Numbered from the stretch's first letter, positions 24,496 through 34,130 are shown. The stretch is 64,000 nt of DNA from Acidobacteriota bacterium (GCA_016195325.1 JACPZX010000016.1:72703-136702), one strand, 5' to 3'. Program-made: numbers and translations. The notes: generated by a model from the sequence alone, not told the origin.

Positions 24496-25182
24496 ATGAA
24501 AAAGAGGTCGCAGAGGAAGCTCCTATCGGCATCGATGATGACCGCGCTCGGCGCGGGGTCTCTCGCCGTCGTGGACGCGCACGCCGGCTCCTACGTCGGC
24601 GGTGCCATCGGCGAGGCGCTCCTCCGGAGCGACAGCCAGACAGGGAACGACTACGTCGCCGACGCGCTGACGGAGCGCGGTCTCACGCTGACCAACCCGA
24701 GCTCGCACCTCTCCGGCACCAACTTCGACACCCGGGGTTTCGGGTGGAGGGCCTACTACGGGTACAAGTTCATCCCGCAGCTCGCCGTCGAGGCCGAGTA
24801 CGCCGACCTCGGCAAGGGGGCCTCGCACGTGCGCGGGCTCGTGGACGGACCGGAGGGAGTTTCCGGCAGCCACGAGGTGAAGAAGAGCGGCTACGGCGTC
24901 GCCGTGATCGGATTCCTCCCCCTCCACGACAAGTGGTCCGTCTTCGCGAGATTCGGCGGGCTCCACTGGACGGCGAAGAGCACGTCGGACGTCTCGATTC
25001 CCAACCTGCAGCCTTCCAGGGTGAGGAAGGAGACGTCGAACAGCTCCACGAACGGCCACTACGGGTTCGGGTTCGAGCGCGAGTTCGGCAAGCGGTTCGG
25101 CGGCCGCCTCGAGTGGGCCAAGTACTACGCCGACGGGAGCGACACGAGGCTGTACCTCGTCGACGGCTTCTTCCGCTTCTGA
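24496..25182 (+). CDS. Outer-membrane beta-barrel protein
   Basis: A 228-residue protein with a signal peptide (residues 1-30, cleavage near DAHA-G) and a pattern of alternating amphipathic strands such as WRAYYGYKFIPQLAVEAEYADL, WSVFARFGGLHW and YGFGFEREFGKRF, ending in the C-terminal aromatic signature DGFFRF typical of outer-membrane barrels. About eight strands fit an OmpA/OmpW-like small barrel. GGAG lies seven bases before the ATG at 24496. The function is probably structural or a small pore. Confidence 0.85.
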   Translation: MKKRSQRKLLSASMMTALGAGSLAVVDAHAGSYVGGAIGEALLRSDSQTGNDYVADALTERGLTLTNPSSHLSGTNFDTRGFGWRAYYGYKFIPQLAVEAEYADLGKGASHVRGLVDGPEGVSGSHEVKKSGYGVAVIGFLPLHDKWSVFARFGGLHWTAKSTSDVSIPNLQPSRVRKETSNSSTNGHYGFGFEREFGKRFGGRLEWAKYYADGSDTRLYLVDGFFRF

Positions 25183-25212
25183 GCCGTCGGTCCCCGAGGG
25201 ACGCCGTGGGCC

Positions 25213-26601
25213 ATGCGCGCGCGGGTTGACCCGACCCGGTTCGCGTGGCCACCCTTCGTCTCGGGAGACGCCGGCTGGTCCGGCCTCCTCGACGGTATGT
25301 CCGAGACCGAGCGGCTCCCGGCCGAGGATGTCCTCCTCGGACAGCGCCTCCAGCTGAGGCACCTCCTCCCCTGGGCCGAGCGCCAGTCGCGCTACTACCG
25401 GCGCGCCGGCTGGATCGGCGATTTCCTCGCGGAAGCGGATCGGCGCCCCGACGATTTCTGGGAGATCTGGCGCCGCGTCCCGATCCTTCCCAAGTCCCAC
25501 CTCCGCAAGGACGCCGGGATCATCCACGCCCGGCAGATCCCCGCGGACCAGACTCCGATCGAATCGACGATCACCTCGGGCTCGACCGGGATCACGGTCG
25601 AGGTGCGCACGACCAGCGCCACGCGCATGATGTGGCACGCCCTCACCGTCCGCGAGCACCTCTGGCAGCGGCGCGACGTCGGCAAGCGTCTGGGGGCGAT
25701 CCGCTACCGCCCCGCGGACGACCGCGATCCCGCCGGCCGGGATCTTCCGAGCTGGGGGCCGCCCGTCGCGAGCCTCTCGCCCACCGGCCCCGCCTCGGTC
25801 ATCCACGTGGGGCACAGCGTCGACCTTCTCGCGGCGTGGGTCACGAGGTTCGACCCTCACTACCTCCTGGTCTACCCGAGCCTCGCCGGCCCGCTCCTCG
25901 AGCGCCTCGACGAGGCGCCGTCGCGGCCGCGCGCCCTCGAGGAGCTCCGGTGCCTCTCGGAGCCCCTGGACCCCGAGTCGGAGCGCGCGCTCAGGAAGCG
26001 CTGGGGCGTTCGCGTCTCGGACATGTACTCGGCGAACGAGGTTGGCCACATCGCCTTCACCTGCGAGCGGGGCCGCCTCCACGTCCAGTCCGAATCGGTC
26101 GTCGTCGAGATCCTCGATGACCGGGGAGCCCCCTGCGCGCCGGGCGACACCGGCCGCGTCGTGGTGACGTCGCTCCACAACCTCGCGACGCCGCTCATCC
26201 GGTACGACCTCGGCGACTACGCCACGGCCGGCGATCGCTGCGAGTGCCGGCGCGGGCTTCCGGTGATCGGGCAGGTGCGCGGGCGCGTGCGAAACCTGGT
26301 GAGGACGCCGGACGGGCGTCGATACTGGCCCGTGGAGCTCGGCAAGATCCGATCGGTTCACGCCATACGACAGGCGCAGTACGTGCAATCCGCGCTCGAC
26401 ACGATCCGGCTGAACGTCGTCGCGGATCGGACGCTGACCGCCGGGGAGGAGGCTCGCGCGGGGGACGCGGCGCGCGCGGCCCTCGGGTACCCTTTCCGGG
26501 TCGAAATCGTCCGGGTCGACGAGATCCCTCGCGGGCCTACCGGCAAGTTCGAGGAGTTCTGGTCCAGGATCGACGAGCCCTGGCCGGCGGCGGCGCCGTG
26601 A
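25213..26601 (+). CDS. PaaK-like adenylate-forming ligase
   Basis: A 462-residue member of the phenylacetate-CoA ligase/coenzyme F390 synthetase branch of the ANL superfamily. The ATP-binding loop is TSGSTGITVEVRTT (about residues 120-135); further motifs are MYSANEVGHIAFTC (substrate and ATP contact), LIRYDLGDYA and the hinge-C-terminal lysine region GPTGKFEEF. It should activate a carboxylic acid to an acyl-AMP; in polysaccharide clusters such enzymes often feed acylation or amide formation. Its stop overlaps the next gene (GTGA), and the run continues into a glycosyltransferase. Confidence 0.82.
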   Translation: MRARVDPTRFAWPPFVSGDAGWSGLLDGMSETERLPAEDVLLGQRLQLRHLLPWAERQSRYYRRAGWIGDFLAEADRRPDDFWEIWRRVPILPKSHLRKDAGIIHARQIPADQTPIESTITSGSTGITVEVRTTSATRMMWHALTVREHLWQRRDVGKRLGAIRYRPADDRDPAGRDLPSWGPPVASLSPTGPASVIHVGHSVDLLAAWVTRFDPHYLLVYPSLAGPLLERLDEAPSRPRALEELRCLSEPLDPESERALRKRWGVRVSDMYSANEVGHIAFTCERGRLHVQSESVVVEILDDRGAPCAPGDTGRVVVTSLHNLATPLIRYDLGDYATAGDRCECRRGLPVIGQVRGRVRNLVRTPDGRRYWPVELGKIRSVHAIRQAQYVQSALDTIRLNVVADRTLTAGEEARAGDAARAALGYPFRVEIVRVDEIPRGPTGKFEEFWSRIDEPWPAAAP

Positions 26602-27176
26602 GCCCGCCTCTCGCCTTTCGAGCGGGATGGAGGGAGATCCCCGCCGCAAGACCCGTCACCCAGGAGCATCTGGCCCACCCCGATCTCGCCCTGAGCCTGC
26701 ACGGCCCCGGCGCGGCGCAGCTCAAGAAGAGCCACCACGACGAGATCCCCGGCGACCCCTGGTATCTCTGGTCGGGAGCGTGCGCCGGCGCCTGGGCGAT
26801 CAGCCTGCGTCACCGCGACGCCGTGATCGATCTGTCCGCCCCGGGGGCCGTGCGCTGGCGCGCGCGTCAGTCGGGGACGCGCCGCCTGCGCCTGATCCTC
26901 AAGCCCGAGCGCGGCAGGTGGCTGGTCAGCGACCTTGGCGATGGCGCGTCGGGCGGCTGGCGTGAGTTCGAGATCGAGATCGCGACGACCTCCTGGCGGC
27001 GGCTCGACATCGAGACCGTGACGCCGGGGGGCGAGGCGGGAGCCGGCGAGATCGACATGGGGCGCGTGGACGCCGTCGGGGTCACCGATTTGATGGGCGG
27101 CGAAGGAAGCGGCCAGTGCTCCCGCCTCGACTGGATCGAGGTGTCGGGACGCCTCGTGGCGCGGACGGCGCGTTGA
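26598..27176 (+). CDS. Hypothetical protein between ligase and glycosyltransferase genes
   Basis: A 192-residue protein I do not recognise. It has no signal peptide and no membrane helices, and is mostly beta-strand with several tryptophans (WYLWSG, WAISLRH, GGWREFEIEI, LDWIEVSGR), a pattern seen in jelly-roll or carbohydrate-binding folds. It starts with a GTG overlapping the ligase stop (GTGA) and ends overlapping the TTG start of the glycosyltransferase (TTGA), so the three proteins are made in coupled fashion and likely act together. Confidence 0.7.
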   Translation: MSPPLAFRAGWREIPAARPVTQEHLAHPDLALSLHGPGAAQLKKSHHDEIPGDPWYLWSGACAGAWAISLRHRDAVIDLSAPGAVRWRARQSGTRRLRLILKPERGRWLVSDLGDGASGGWREFEIEIATTSWRRLDIETVTPGGEAGAGEIDMGRVDAVGVTDLMGGEGSGQCSRLDWIEVSGRLVARTAR

Positions 27177-28192
27177 GGCGCCCCCCCGCCGACTCCGATC
27201 TCTGGGTGATCACAGCCTACTTCAACCTGGCGGGGTGGTCCTCGCGTCTCGAGAACTATCGCTCGTTCCGCCGCGCCCTGGAGGTTCCCCTGGCGACGGT
27301 CGAGTGGAGCCCGGCGGGGGCGTACGCCCTCGGCGGCGACGACGCCGACCTCCTCATGCAGATTCCCGGCGGGGACCTGATGTGGCAGAAGGAGAGGCTC
27401 CTCGGGCTCGCCCTCTCCGCCCTCCCCGATCACGTCCGGTACGTCGCCTGGGTCGACTGCGACGTGATCTTCGCCGACCCGCTCTGGCACGAGCGCACGC
27501 GGCGGCTCCTCCGGGATTACCGGATCGTCCAGCCCTTCCGGCGGGTGGCGTACCTGAGGCCGGAGGCGACGCGGCGCATCGCCCTCGGACGGGAATCCGC
27601 CGCGGAGGCCTGCGCGAACAGCGCCCATCCCTCGAGGCCCTCCTTCCTCGATCTCTTCGAGCGGATCGGCGACGACATCGCCCGCGTGGATCTCTCGCGG
27701 AGGTTCGACCCTGTCCCCGGCGGCGCGGGGCGGTACGACATCATGGCCCGGCCGGCCTACGGGCACGCTTGGGCGGCGCGCACGGAGACGCTCCGCCGGA
27801 TCGGTTTCTACGAGCGCTGCGTCGTGGGGGGCGGCGATCTCATGTCGGCCTATGCCCTCGTCGGGCGCGCGGAGGAGATGATCGCGAACCACCGGTCGGT
27901 CGGATGGGATTTCTACGGCGGCGGGGCGAGCTATCGGAACTGGGCGGCTCCAGCGGCGGACGCGTGCCGCGGCAACCTCGCGTGCGGCGACGAGACCCTC
28001 GCCCACCTCTTTCATGGGACCCTCGAGGATCGCCAGTACCGATCGCGCATCGACGGCCTCGCCCCCTTCGGGCTCGACATCGACCGCGACATCGCCGCCG
28101 AGCCCGGCGCGCCCTGGTCGTGGACGCGGAGCGCGGCCGAGCTCAACGGCTACTTCCTCGCCTACATCAGGAACCGAAGGGAGGACGGGTGA
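27173..28192 (+). CDS. GT-A type glycosyltransferase-like protein
   Basis: A 339-residue protein with a glycosyltransferase-A pattern: the opening strand DLWVITAYFN, the acidic motif WVDCDVIF (D95-C-D97, equivalent to the metal-binding DxD) and a later DLMSAYALVGR region that could place the acceptor. It has no signal peptide or membrane helix, so it is probably cytosolic. The start is a TTG at 27173 overlapping the previous stop, in frame with the domain. Its 3' end overlaps an oppositely oriented methyltransferase gene by 26 bases. The sugar donor is unknown. Confidence 0.72.
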   Translation: MRRPPADSDLWVITAYFNLAGWSSRLENYRSFRRALEVPLATVEWSPAGAYALGGDDADLLMQIPGGDLMWQKERLLGLALSALPDHVRYVAWVDCDVIFADPLWHERTRRLLRDYRIVQPFRRVAYLRPEATRRIALGRESAAEACANSAHPSRPSFLDLFERIGDDIARVDLSRRFDPVPGGAGRYDIMARPAYGHAWAARTETLRRIGFYERCVVGGGDLMSAYALVGRAEEMIANHRSVGWDFYGGGASYRNWAAPAADACRGNLACGDETLAHLFHGTLEDRQYRSRIDGLAPFGLDIDRDIAAEPGAPWSWTRSAAELNGYFLAYIRNRREDG

Positions 28193-28868
28193 CTGCGCCC
28201 GGCTCGAAGGGAGCCTCGATCGCCTCGAGAGACGAAGGGAGCCCGCGCACGAGGGTCAGCCCGCCGTCGAACGGGAACGAGAGGACCTCGAGGCCGGGCG
28301 TCTCGCGCAGCCTATGCATGAGGAGGCAGACGGTGTGCTCGTAGGGGCGGTCCTTCCCGTAGATCGGGCTCTCCCACCGGCGCACGCTGTCGTGGAAGAG
28401 GGTGACCGCCTCCGGTGCGAGCTTGGGGAGCATCGCGAGGTAGTCGAAGCGCGCCTGCTCCGCCGTGTGGAAGCCGTCCACCATCGCCATCCCGACGCCG
28501 GCGAGATGCCGGTACTCTTCGGTCGCGACGAACTCCTGCGTCGTCGCCCGGACATGCCGGACGTTCGGCGCGCCGAGCGACGCGAAGTGCCCCGTCACGC
28601 GCGCCGAGTCGGACCAGAAGTCGTCCACGAACGACGGATCGACGAAGACCACCTCGCCCCCCTCGGAGTTGTCCGCCAGCGCCTTCCCGAGAATGGCAGG
28701 GACGAACCCCCGCCAGGAGCCGATGACGACGGCGGTCCGGGGGCGGATCACGCGCGCGAGGGCGTAGTAGATCCAACCCAGGCCGAGGTTGAGGTCGCCG
28801 GCGCGCTGCGCGTGCCCCATCCGGAGCATCGCGGGGTCGGCGAAGAGTCGTGAGATGAACTCGTCCAC
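28167..28868 (-). CDS. Class I SAM-dependent methyltransferase-like protein
   Basis: A protein of about 233 residues with a Rossmann methyltransferase layout: TAVVIGSWRGFVPAILGKAL (a variant of motif I), GGEVVFVDPSFVDDFW, VGMAMVDGFHTAEQARFDY (the acidic strand-4 region) and AVTLFHDSV. This resembles the class-24 methyltransferases found beside glycan genes. Motif I lacks the usual GxGxG, so SAM binding should be viewed with caution. The start is uncertain: GTG at 28868 or GTG at 28883, neither with a ribosome binding site. It is convergent with the glycosyltransferase and divergent from a second methyltransferase. Confidence 0.7.
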   Translation of the reverse strand: MDEFISRLFADPAMLRMGHAQRAGDLNLGLGWIYYALARVIRPRTAVVIGSWRGFVPAILGKALADNSEGGEVVFVDPSFVDDFWSDSARVTGHFASLGAPNVRHVRATTQEFVATEEYRHLAGVGMAMVDGFHTAEQARFDYLAMLPKLAPEAVTLFHDSVRRWESPIYGKDRPYEHTVCLLMHRLRETPGLEVLSFPFDGGLTLVRGLPSSLEAIEAPFEPGAVTRPPFGS

Positions 28869-28919
28869 GGGAGCAGAATACACGCGGGGCCCGTCAGGGG
28901 ACACTCGAGGAGGAACGAC

Positions 28920-29762
28920 GTGACCGAGGAGACCGTCCATTCGCTCGACCCCGAAGCCCTCGACATCTTCGCGAGGAAGGGAACCCAGGGGGGCCCCGAC
29001 GTCCCCCAGGCGGGCCCGGCCAACGGGGTCAAGGTCCGCCGCGTCCTTCAGCTCACGCGCGATTTCGCCCGGCGCCCGTTCGAAGATCTGCGCATCCTCG
29101 ATCTCGGGTGCGGCGAGGGGGTCTACGCGATCGAGGCGTCGCTGCGCGGCGCCGAGGTCCTCGCCGTCGACGCCCGCACCGGGCGCATGGAGCAGGGGGC
29201 GGCGTGCGCCGCCCGCCACGGCCTCGCGAACGTCCGCTTCGTTCAGGGGGACGTGAGGAACGTGACGCGCGACGGCGTCGGATCCTTCGACGTCGTCTAC
29301 CTGCTCGGGCTCCTCTACCATCTGGACGCCCCCGACCTCTTCGCGGTTCTCGAGAAGGTGCACGACCTGTGCGACGGGGTGCTCGTCGTCGACACGCTCG
29401 TCAGCCTCACGGCGGAGTGCGAGGTCGCGTGGCGCGATCGGACGTACCAGGGACGGCGCGTCCGGGAGCACGAGGACGGCGACCCGGACGACGTGCGCAG
29501 GGGGCGCGCGCTCAGGTCGATCGACAACACCTTCAGCCTGAGGCTCACGCGGCGCTCGCTTCTCTCGGCCCTTCACGACGCCGGCTTCACGTCGGTCTGC
29601 GAGGGCCACGTTCCCTTCGAGCCGGGGAAGGCGGAGGATCGCGTCACGCTCGTGGCCCTCAAGGGGACGCCGGTGCTCCTCTCCACGTACCCGTGGGTCA
29701 ACGGCAGGTCCGAGGGCGAGATCGAGCGGACGCTGCATCCGCCCCCCCCATCGGCGGGGTAG
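28920..29762 (+). CDS. Class I SAM-dependent methyltransferase
   Basis: A 280-residue methyltransferase with canonical motifs: ILDLGCGEGVYAIEASLRGA (motif I, about residues 58-77), VLAVDARTGRMEQG, VRFVQGDVRN and FDVVYLLGLLYHLD. The C-terminal part (LRLTRRSLLSALHDAGF) matches small-molecule methyltransferases with a capped active site. GGAGG lies before the GTG at 28920. It is the last gene of the glycan-type cluster and is followed by a strong hairpin. The substrate is unknown. Confidence 0.85.
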   Translation: MTEETVHSLDPEALDIFARKGTQGGPDVPQAGPANGVKVRRVLQLTRDFARRPFEDLRILDLGCGEGVYAIEASLRGAEVLAVDARTGRMEQGAACAARHGLANVRFVQGDVRNVTRDGVGSFDVVYLLGLLYHLDAPDLFAVLEKVHDLCDGVLVVDTLVSLTAECEVAWRDRTYQGRRVREHEDGDPDDVRRGRALRSIDNTFSLRLTRRSLLSALHDAGFTSVCEGHVPFEPGKAEDRVTLVALKGTPVLLSTYPWVNGRSEGEIERTLHPPPPSAG

Positions 29763-29766
29763 AAGA

Positions 29767-29790
29767 GGGGCGGGACTCTCGTCCCGCCCC
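29767..29790. terminator. Strong hairpin between convergent genes
   Basis: GGGGCGGGAC pairs perfectly with GTCCCGCCCC around TCTC. A second hairpin follows at 29797-29809 (CGGCC/GGCCG). The pair separates the methyltransferase stop (29762) from the stop of the large minus-strand gene (29818) and probably ends transcription in both directions. Confidence 0.6.
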
Positions 29791-29817
29791 CCCGAACGGC
29801 CGGAGGCCGATGACTCT

Positions 29818-32800
29818 CTACGGGCAGCTTCTGCCGGGGACCCGGGGCTTCGAGGCCGAAGGCGTCCCGTACGTGCTGTCCAGCCCGTGGTGGTACGCCA
29901 CGAGGTAGAAGAAGACCTTCCCGGGCGCCGGCGTGTCGGTGTCCAGGCGGCTGGTCTGGAGCGTGCGCGGCTCGAGGCAGTCCACCGCGCCGAGGTTCAG
30001 GAAGTTCGTCTGCTCGGAGAGCTGCGCGACGTTTCCGCGGATGACGCTGTAGTACTCGGCGCCTCCCACGGCGTTCCACGACAGCACCGGGTCGGCACCG
30101 ACGAGGTTCATCTCGATGCTCATCGGGTCCTCGACGCCTGACTGGTCGTGCGGCACGAAGGCCGACCTCGCGGAGGTCGCCGGGTTGCCGTGGATGTCGA
30201 CGCAGGTGTAGCCGGCCGTGTAGAGGCGGCCCTGGCCCGTCCCCGCGCGCTCGGCGCGGAAATCGAACGAGAGATCGAGCGTTCCGGGTGCGGCGTTCTG
30301 GATGTCGTTCGTGGTGTTCCCGTCGCCGTTCCCGGTCGCGTTGTCGGGCTCGCTGCTGCTCACCGACGTCAGCGTGCAGGTCGTCGCGCCGCAGTTGTCG
30401 AACGATGTCACCGTCGCGTCGACGGTGACCATCTGGTGGTTCGGGGGCCACAGCCGCTCCGGGCTGAGGCTCACGGCCACCGCCGGGGGCTCGTTGTCCG
30501 CGACCGTCACATTGAAGGAGCAGGACGACGTGCGGCCGGCGGCATCGGTGGCCGTCGCGTGCACGGTCGTGCCGCCCACCGGGAAGACCGAGCCGGAGGC
30601 GACGTCGGTCGCCACCGTCACGGCGCCGCAGTTGTCGGTGGCCGTGGGCGCCGGGTAGGTGACGACGGCGGAGCAGAGACCGGGATCGTTGACGGCGCTG
30701 ATGTCCGCGGGGCAGGTGATCGACGGGGGCGTCGTGTCCACGACCGTGACCTTGAAGCTGCACGTCGCGGTCGCTCCGGCCGCGTCGGTCGCGGTGGCGT
30801 GAACGGTGGTGGTCCCCACCGGGAAGCTCGAGCCGGAGGCGATGTCGGTCGTGACCATCGCGGCGCCGCAGTTGTCAGTGGCCGTGGGGGCCGGGAAGCT
30901 GACGGGCGCCGAGCAGAGGCCCGGGGCGTTGACGGTGCTGATGTCGGACGGGCACGCGATCACCGGCGGCGGGTTCACGACGGTGAACGACGCGGCGCCC
31001 GTGTTGTTGGCCGGGTCGTTGTCCGGGGTCGCCGCGCCCACGGCGGCCGTGTTCGAGACGATCGTCCCGTCCGGGACGTTGCAGTTCACCGTCGCACCCA
31101 GCGTGACGGTCTCGGTCCCGCTCGACGCGAGGGAGGCGAAGCCGGCGGTGCGGCTGTTCCCGCTCCCGCCGCAGACCCCCGACCCCGTCGAGGAGCATGA
31201 GGTGAAGGTCAGCGAGGAGGAGAGGCTGTCGCTCACGACGACGCCGGCCGACGCGCTCGGCCCTCCGTTCGACACGGAGATCGCGTAGGTGACGGGATCG
31301 CCCGTCAGCACCGTCGGGGACGAGACGGTCTTCGTCAGGCTCAGGTCGGCCTGGCCCGAGACGACGCTCTTCACCACGACGTTGTCCACCATGACGCCGC
31401 ACTGATGGCCGGGGCGGACGTTCGCGCAGTTGAAGGAGCTGTCCTGGGTGAACTCGAACCGGAGCTGCACCCTGGCTCCGGCCAGGCCGCCGGCGCCGGG
31501 GAACTTCATGTGGACGTGCTTGAAGCCCTGCGAATCGCCGGCCCAGCACGACATGTCCTCGAAGTAGCGGGTGCTGCTGTTGCGCGGGAGGTGCTTGGGA
31601 TAGTGCAAGAAGCCGTCGGTGGTGAACTCCTCCTCCCAGGCCTCGGCCAGAGCGGAGATGATGACCCTTCCAGTGGTCTGGTCGGTGAGACGCAGGAAGA
31701 AGCCGTCGAAGGCCTGGATGTTGAAGGAGGGGTCGTCCTCCGTGTCGTAGGCGACGTCCATGTCGACGGTCATGTACTCGGCGGCCGCCGGAACCGTCAG
31801 GACGGGGCTGAGCAGCCGCTCCCATCGCGTCGGGTCGGCGGTCGGCGTGCTGCCGTCCTGGGCGTTCTGGTGGAAGGCCGCGTTGGAGGTCGTGCCGAAG
31901 AAGGTGCCGTTCGTGACCCAGGGAACCGTGTTCAGGCCACCGCCGTGGGCGACGCTCCATCCCGCCGGCAGCGCCGGCGCGGTCGCCGCGTCGAAGTTTT
32001 CATTCAAGAGGGTCGTCGTCTCGGGCGTGCCGGTGGACTGCGTGAAGAGCAGGGTCGTCGTCCCCTGGTCGCTCGAGACGTTCAGCGCCAGCTCGATGTG
32101 CGTCCCCTTCACGAACGAGGGGGAGAGCTGGAGGACGTAGTCGGTGTTGTCGAGCGCGCTGGCTCCCGCGGCGAGGTCGGGGTAGTCCGAGCTCGCCTGG
32201 GTGACCGACACCCCCGCGGTGGAGGTGGACAGCGTGCCGCTGATCCGGGTGAGGCTGCCGGCGCTGATCGGGTTGGTGACGTAGTTGAGGAGCGGCATCT
32301 TCAGGCTGACCGTCTCCCCCGCGTCGATGAAGCCGTTCCCGCCGGTCTCGGTGAAGGTGACGCCGCCGAGGCTCAGCGAGATCTTCGTGGCGGGGGCGCG
32401 CTTGAAGAAGACGTCGGGGGTGCTGAAGTTCCCGACCGGCTGCTGGTCGAGGAACCCCTTCAGCTCGGTGCCGGCCCACGTCGCGAAAACCTGGCCCCCC
32501 TGGGCCACGCTCTGGTTGTAGTCCCCGAGGTTCGGCTGGCCCGTGTCGTTCCCCCACCCCGCGTGGTACGGGCGGTCGCTCATGGCCATCGGCTTGCTCC
32601 ACGTGACGCCGCCGTCGTCGGAGTACAGGAAGGTCGTCTCCGTGAGATCACCGCTCGCGGCGATCCCCTGGTCGTAGTAGTGAACGTACACGCGGCCCGT
32701 CGTCGTGTCGACCGTGACCCAGGGGAACCACTGCGCCCGGTCGGCGCCGGGGCGGCTGTCGAGGATCACCGGTGCGGAGAAGCCCAGCCCGCCATCGATG

Positions 32801-33975
32801 CTGCGCTGGAAAGCGACGTCGGCGCCGTCATGGTTCGAGTTGTTGGAGTAGACGACGTAGACGTTTCCCTGGAAAGTTCCGCCCGAGTTGTCCACGGCGA
32901 GGGAGGGAGAGGTGTTGACGCGGTCGTTCCCCGGGACCTGATCCATGGTGAAGAAGTTCGTGGTCAGCTGCACCGCCGGGCTCCAGTTGGCGCCGTTGTC
33001 CGTCGAGCGGGCGTAGCCGACGTTGTTTCCGTTCGCAACCGGTGTGCGCCGCCACACGACGTAGACGTTCGACGACCCGCCCCCGACGAATCGGGGAATC
33101 GAGGCCTGGCCGTCGCCGGAGGCGGCGGCGACGATCTTGCGGGCCGACCAGGTCGGCGGCGTCGCCGAGAAGATGTTGTCCGAGAAGGTCGCCGAGATCT
33201 CCACGCCGCCGGGGGCGAAGGCCGTCGAGGTGAAATTGGACCAGCTCATGAGGGCGCGGCCGGTCTCCGGGTCGACGTCGGCGAATTCCTTGTCGGCTGC
33301 ATCGCGGGCGTTCACGCCCGAGAGAAGACCGTGGGGGTTGGTCGCGGTCGTCACCTCGAAGGGGCCCGTCCACGTGTGGCCGCAGTCGGTCGAGCGGTGC
33401 ACGCCCATCGTCTGCGCCGTGCCGGTGGTGGAGAACTTCTTGACGACGATCGAGAAGTAGACGAACTGGCAGCCCCCACCGCCGGGGACGTACTTGACCT
33501 CGGGATCGCCGAAGACCTGAGGGAAGAGCGTGGTGCCGATGGCGCTCGTCCCCGTCGTGACGGGGAGCTGGCCGCCGTCGACGAAGGTCACGCCGCCGTC
33601 ATCCGAGTACCGGAACCCGGACACCGACGCGGGATTGAGGGAGAAACCCCGCGTGTCGTTGAAGCCGATCACGATGTGCATGCCGGTGGGGTCCACGGCG
33701 AGCGAGGTCTCGGCCTGCCCGCCGAGCGGGCCGTCGTTGTCGTCGTCCTGCCCGGTGGCGAGCGCCGTGGCCTGAATTCCTCCCGCGGCGGCGGCGTCCC
33801 GCTCGTCGGCCTGCGTCTGGGCCACGCGACCCATCGCCGACATGATGTCCTCGTCGGCCGTCTTCTCCGGAAGAGGATCCTCCGCCAGCATGTAGAAACC
33901 GCCGGTCAGGATCACGATTCCCAGCGTCAGCATGAGAGAGCGGACTCGGAGATTCGTCGGCTTCCGGCTGCGCAT
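29818..33975 (-). CDS. Large secreted protein: sialidase-like propeller, DUF11 and HYR domains
   Basis: A 1385-residue protein with an N-terminal membrane signal (residues 14-32, LMLTLGIVILTGGFYMLAE). Residues about 60-520 contain repeated BNR/Asp-box motifs (YSDDGGVTF, STDCGHTWTG, STDNGANWSP, YSDDGGVTWSK), implying a sialidase-type beta-propeller. A beta-sandwich middle follows, then a DUF11-like domain (about 905-1015, ADLSLTKTVSSPTVLTGDPVTY), two HYR domains (ITCPADIS-type, about 1015-1180) and a C-terminal domain. The catalytic residues of true sialidases are not evident, so a binding or surface role is more likely. The ATG at 33975 follows GAGGAGC; a promoter matching consensus lies at 34102-34130. 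Confidence 0.85.
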   Translation of the reverse strand: MRSRKPTNLRVRSLMLTLGIVILTGGFYMLAEDPLPEKTADEDIMSAMGRVAQTQADERDAAAAGGIQATALATGQDDDNDGPLGGQAETSLAVDPTGMHIVIGFNDTRGFSLNPASVSGFRYSDDGGVTFVDGGQLPVTTGTSAIGTTLFPQVFGDPEVKYVPGGGGCQFVYFSIVVKKFSTTGTAQTMGVHRSTDCGHTWTGPFEVTTATNPHGLLSGVNARDAADKEFADVDPETGRALMSWSNFTSTAFAPGGVEISATFSDNIFSATPPTWSARKIVAAASGDGQASIPRFVGGGSSNVYVVWRRTPVANGNNVGYARSTDNGANWSPAVQLTTNFFTMDQVPGNDRVNTSPSLAVDNSGGTFQGNVYVVYSNNSNHDGADVAFQRSIDGGLGFSAPVILDSRPGADRAQWFPWVTVDTTTGRVYVHYYDQGIAASGDLTETTFLYSDDGGVTWSKPMAMSDRPYHAGWGNDTGQPNLGDYNQSVAQGGQVFATWAGTELKGFLDQQPVGNFSTPDVFFKRAPATKISLSLGGVTFTETGGNGFIDAGETVSLKMPLLNYVTNPISAGSLTRISGTLSTSTAGVSVTQASSDYPDLAAGASALDNTDYVLQLSPSFVKGTHIELALNVSSDQGTTTLLFTQSTGTPETTTLLNENFDAATAPALPAGWSVAHGGGLNTVPWVTNGTFFGTTSNAAFHQNAQDGSTPTADPTRWERLLSPVLTVPAAAEYMTVDMDVAYDTEDDPSFNIQAFDGFFLRLTDQTTGRVIISALAEAWEEEFTTDGFLHYPKHLPRNSSTRYFEDMSCWAGDSQGFKHVHMKFPGAGGLAGARVQLRFEFTQDSSFNCANVRPGHQCGVMVDNVVVKSVVSGQADLSLTKTVSSPTVLTGDPVTYAISVSNGGPSASAGVVVSDSLSSSLTFTSCSSTGSGVCGGSGNSRTAGFASLASSGTETVTLGATVNCNVPDGTIVSNTAAVGAATPDNDPANNTGAASFTVVNPPPVIACPSDISTVNAPGLCSAPVSFPAPTATDNCGAAMVTTDIASGSSFPVGTTTVHATATDAAGATATCSFKVTVVDTTPPSITCPADISAVNDPGLCSAVVTYPAPTATDNCGAVTVATDVASGSVFPVGGTTVHATATDAAGRTSSCSFNVTVADNEPPAVAVSLSPERLWPPNHQMVTVDATVTSFDNCGATTCTLTSVSSSEPDNATGNGDGNTTNDIQNAAPGTLDLSFDFRAERAGTGQGRLYTAGYTCVDIHGNPATSARSAFVPHDQSGVEDPMSIEMNLVGADPVLSWNAVGGAEYYSVIRGNVAQLSEQTNFLNLGAVDCLEPRTLQTSRLDTDTPAPGKVFFYLVAYHHGLDSTYGTPSASKPRVPGRSCP

Positions 33976-34101
33976 CGATGTGCTCCTCGGCTCGAGTGAG
34001 TGAGAGGGGCCCCCCGGCCCGCGCGGCTCAACGCCGCGTTCCCACGGATCCAAAGGCGATATCGGTGAAGAAAGTCCAAGAATGGCGAACTTTCGCCCCA
34101 C

Positions 34102-34130
34102 TCAGTACCCTGAAAATAGCTTGCAGTCAA
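34102..34130 (-). promoter_or_regulatory. Sigma-70-type promoter for the large secreted protein gene
   Basis: On the minus strand TTGACT (34130-34125) and TACTGA (34107-34102) are separated by 17 bases. It lies about 127 bases upstream of the start codon at 33975, implying a 5' leader of roughly 120 bases. Confidence 0.5.

Noticed and set aside
29818-33975. Active sialidase
   Set aside because: Asp-box repeats are present, but the arginine triad and the nucleophilic tyrosine context of sialidases cannot be identified.
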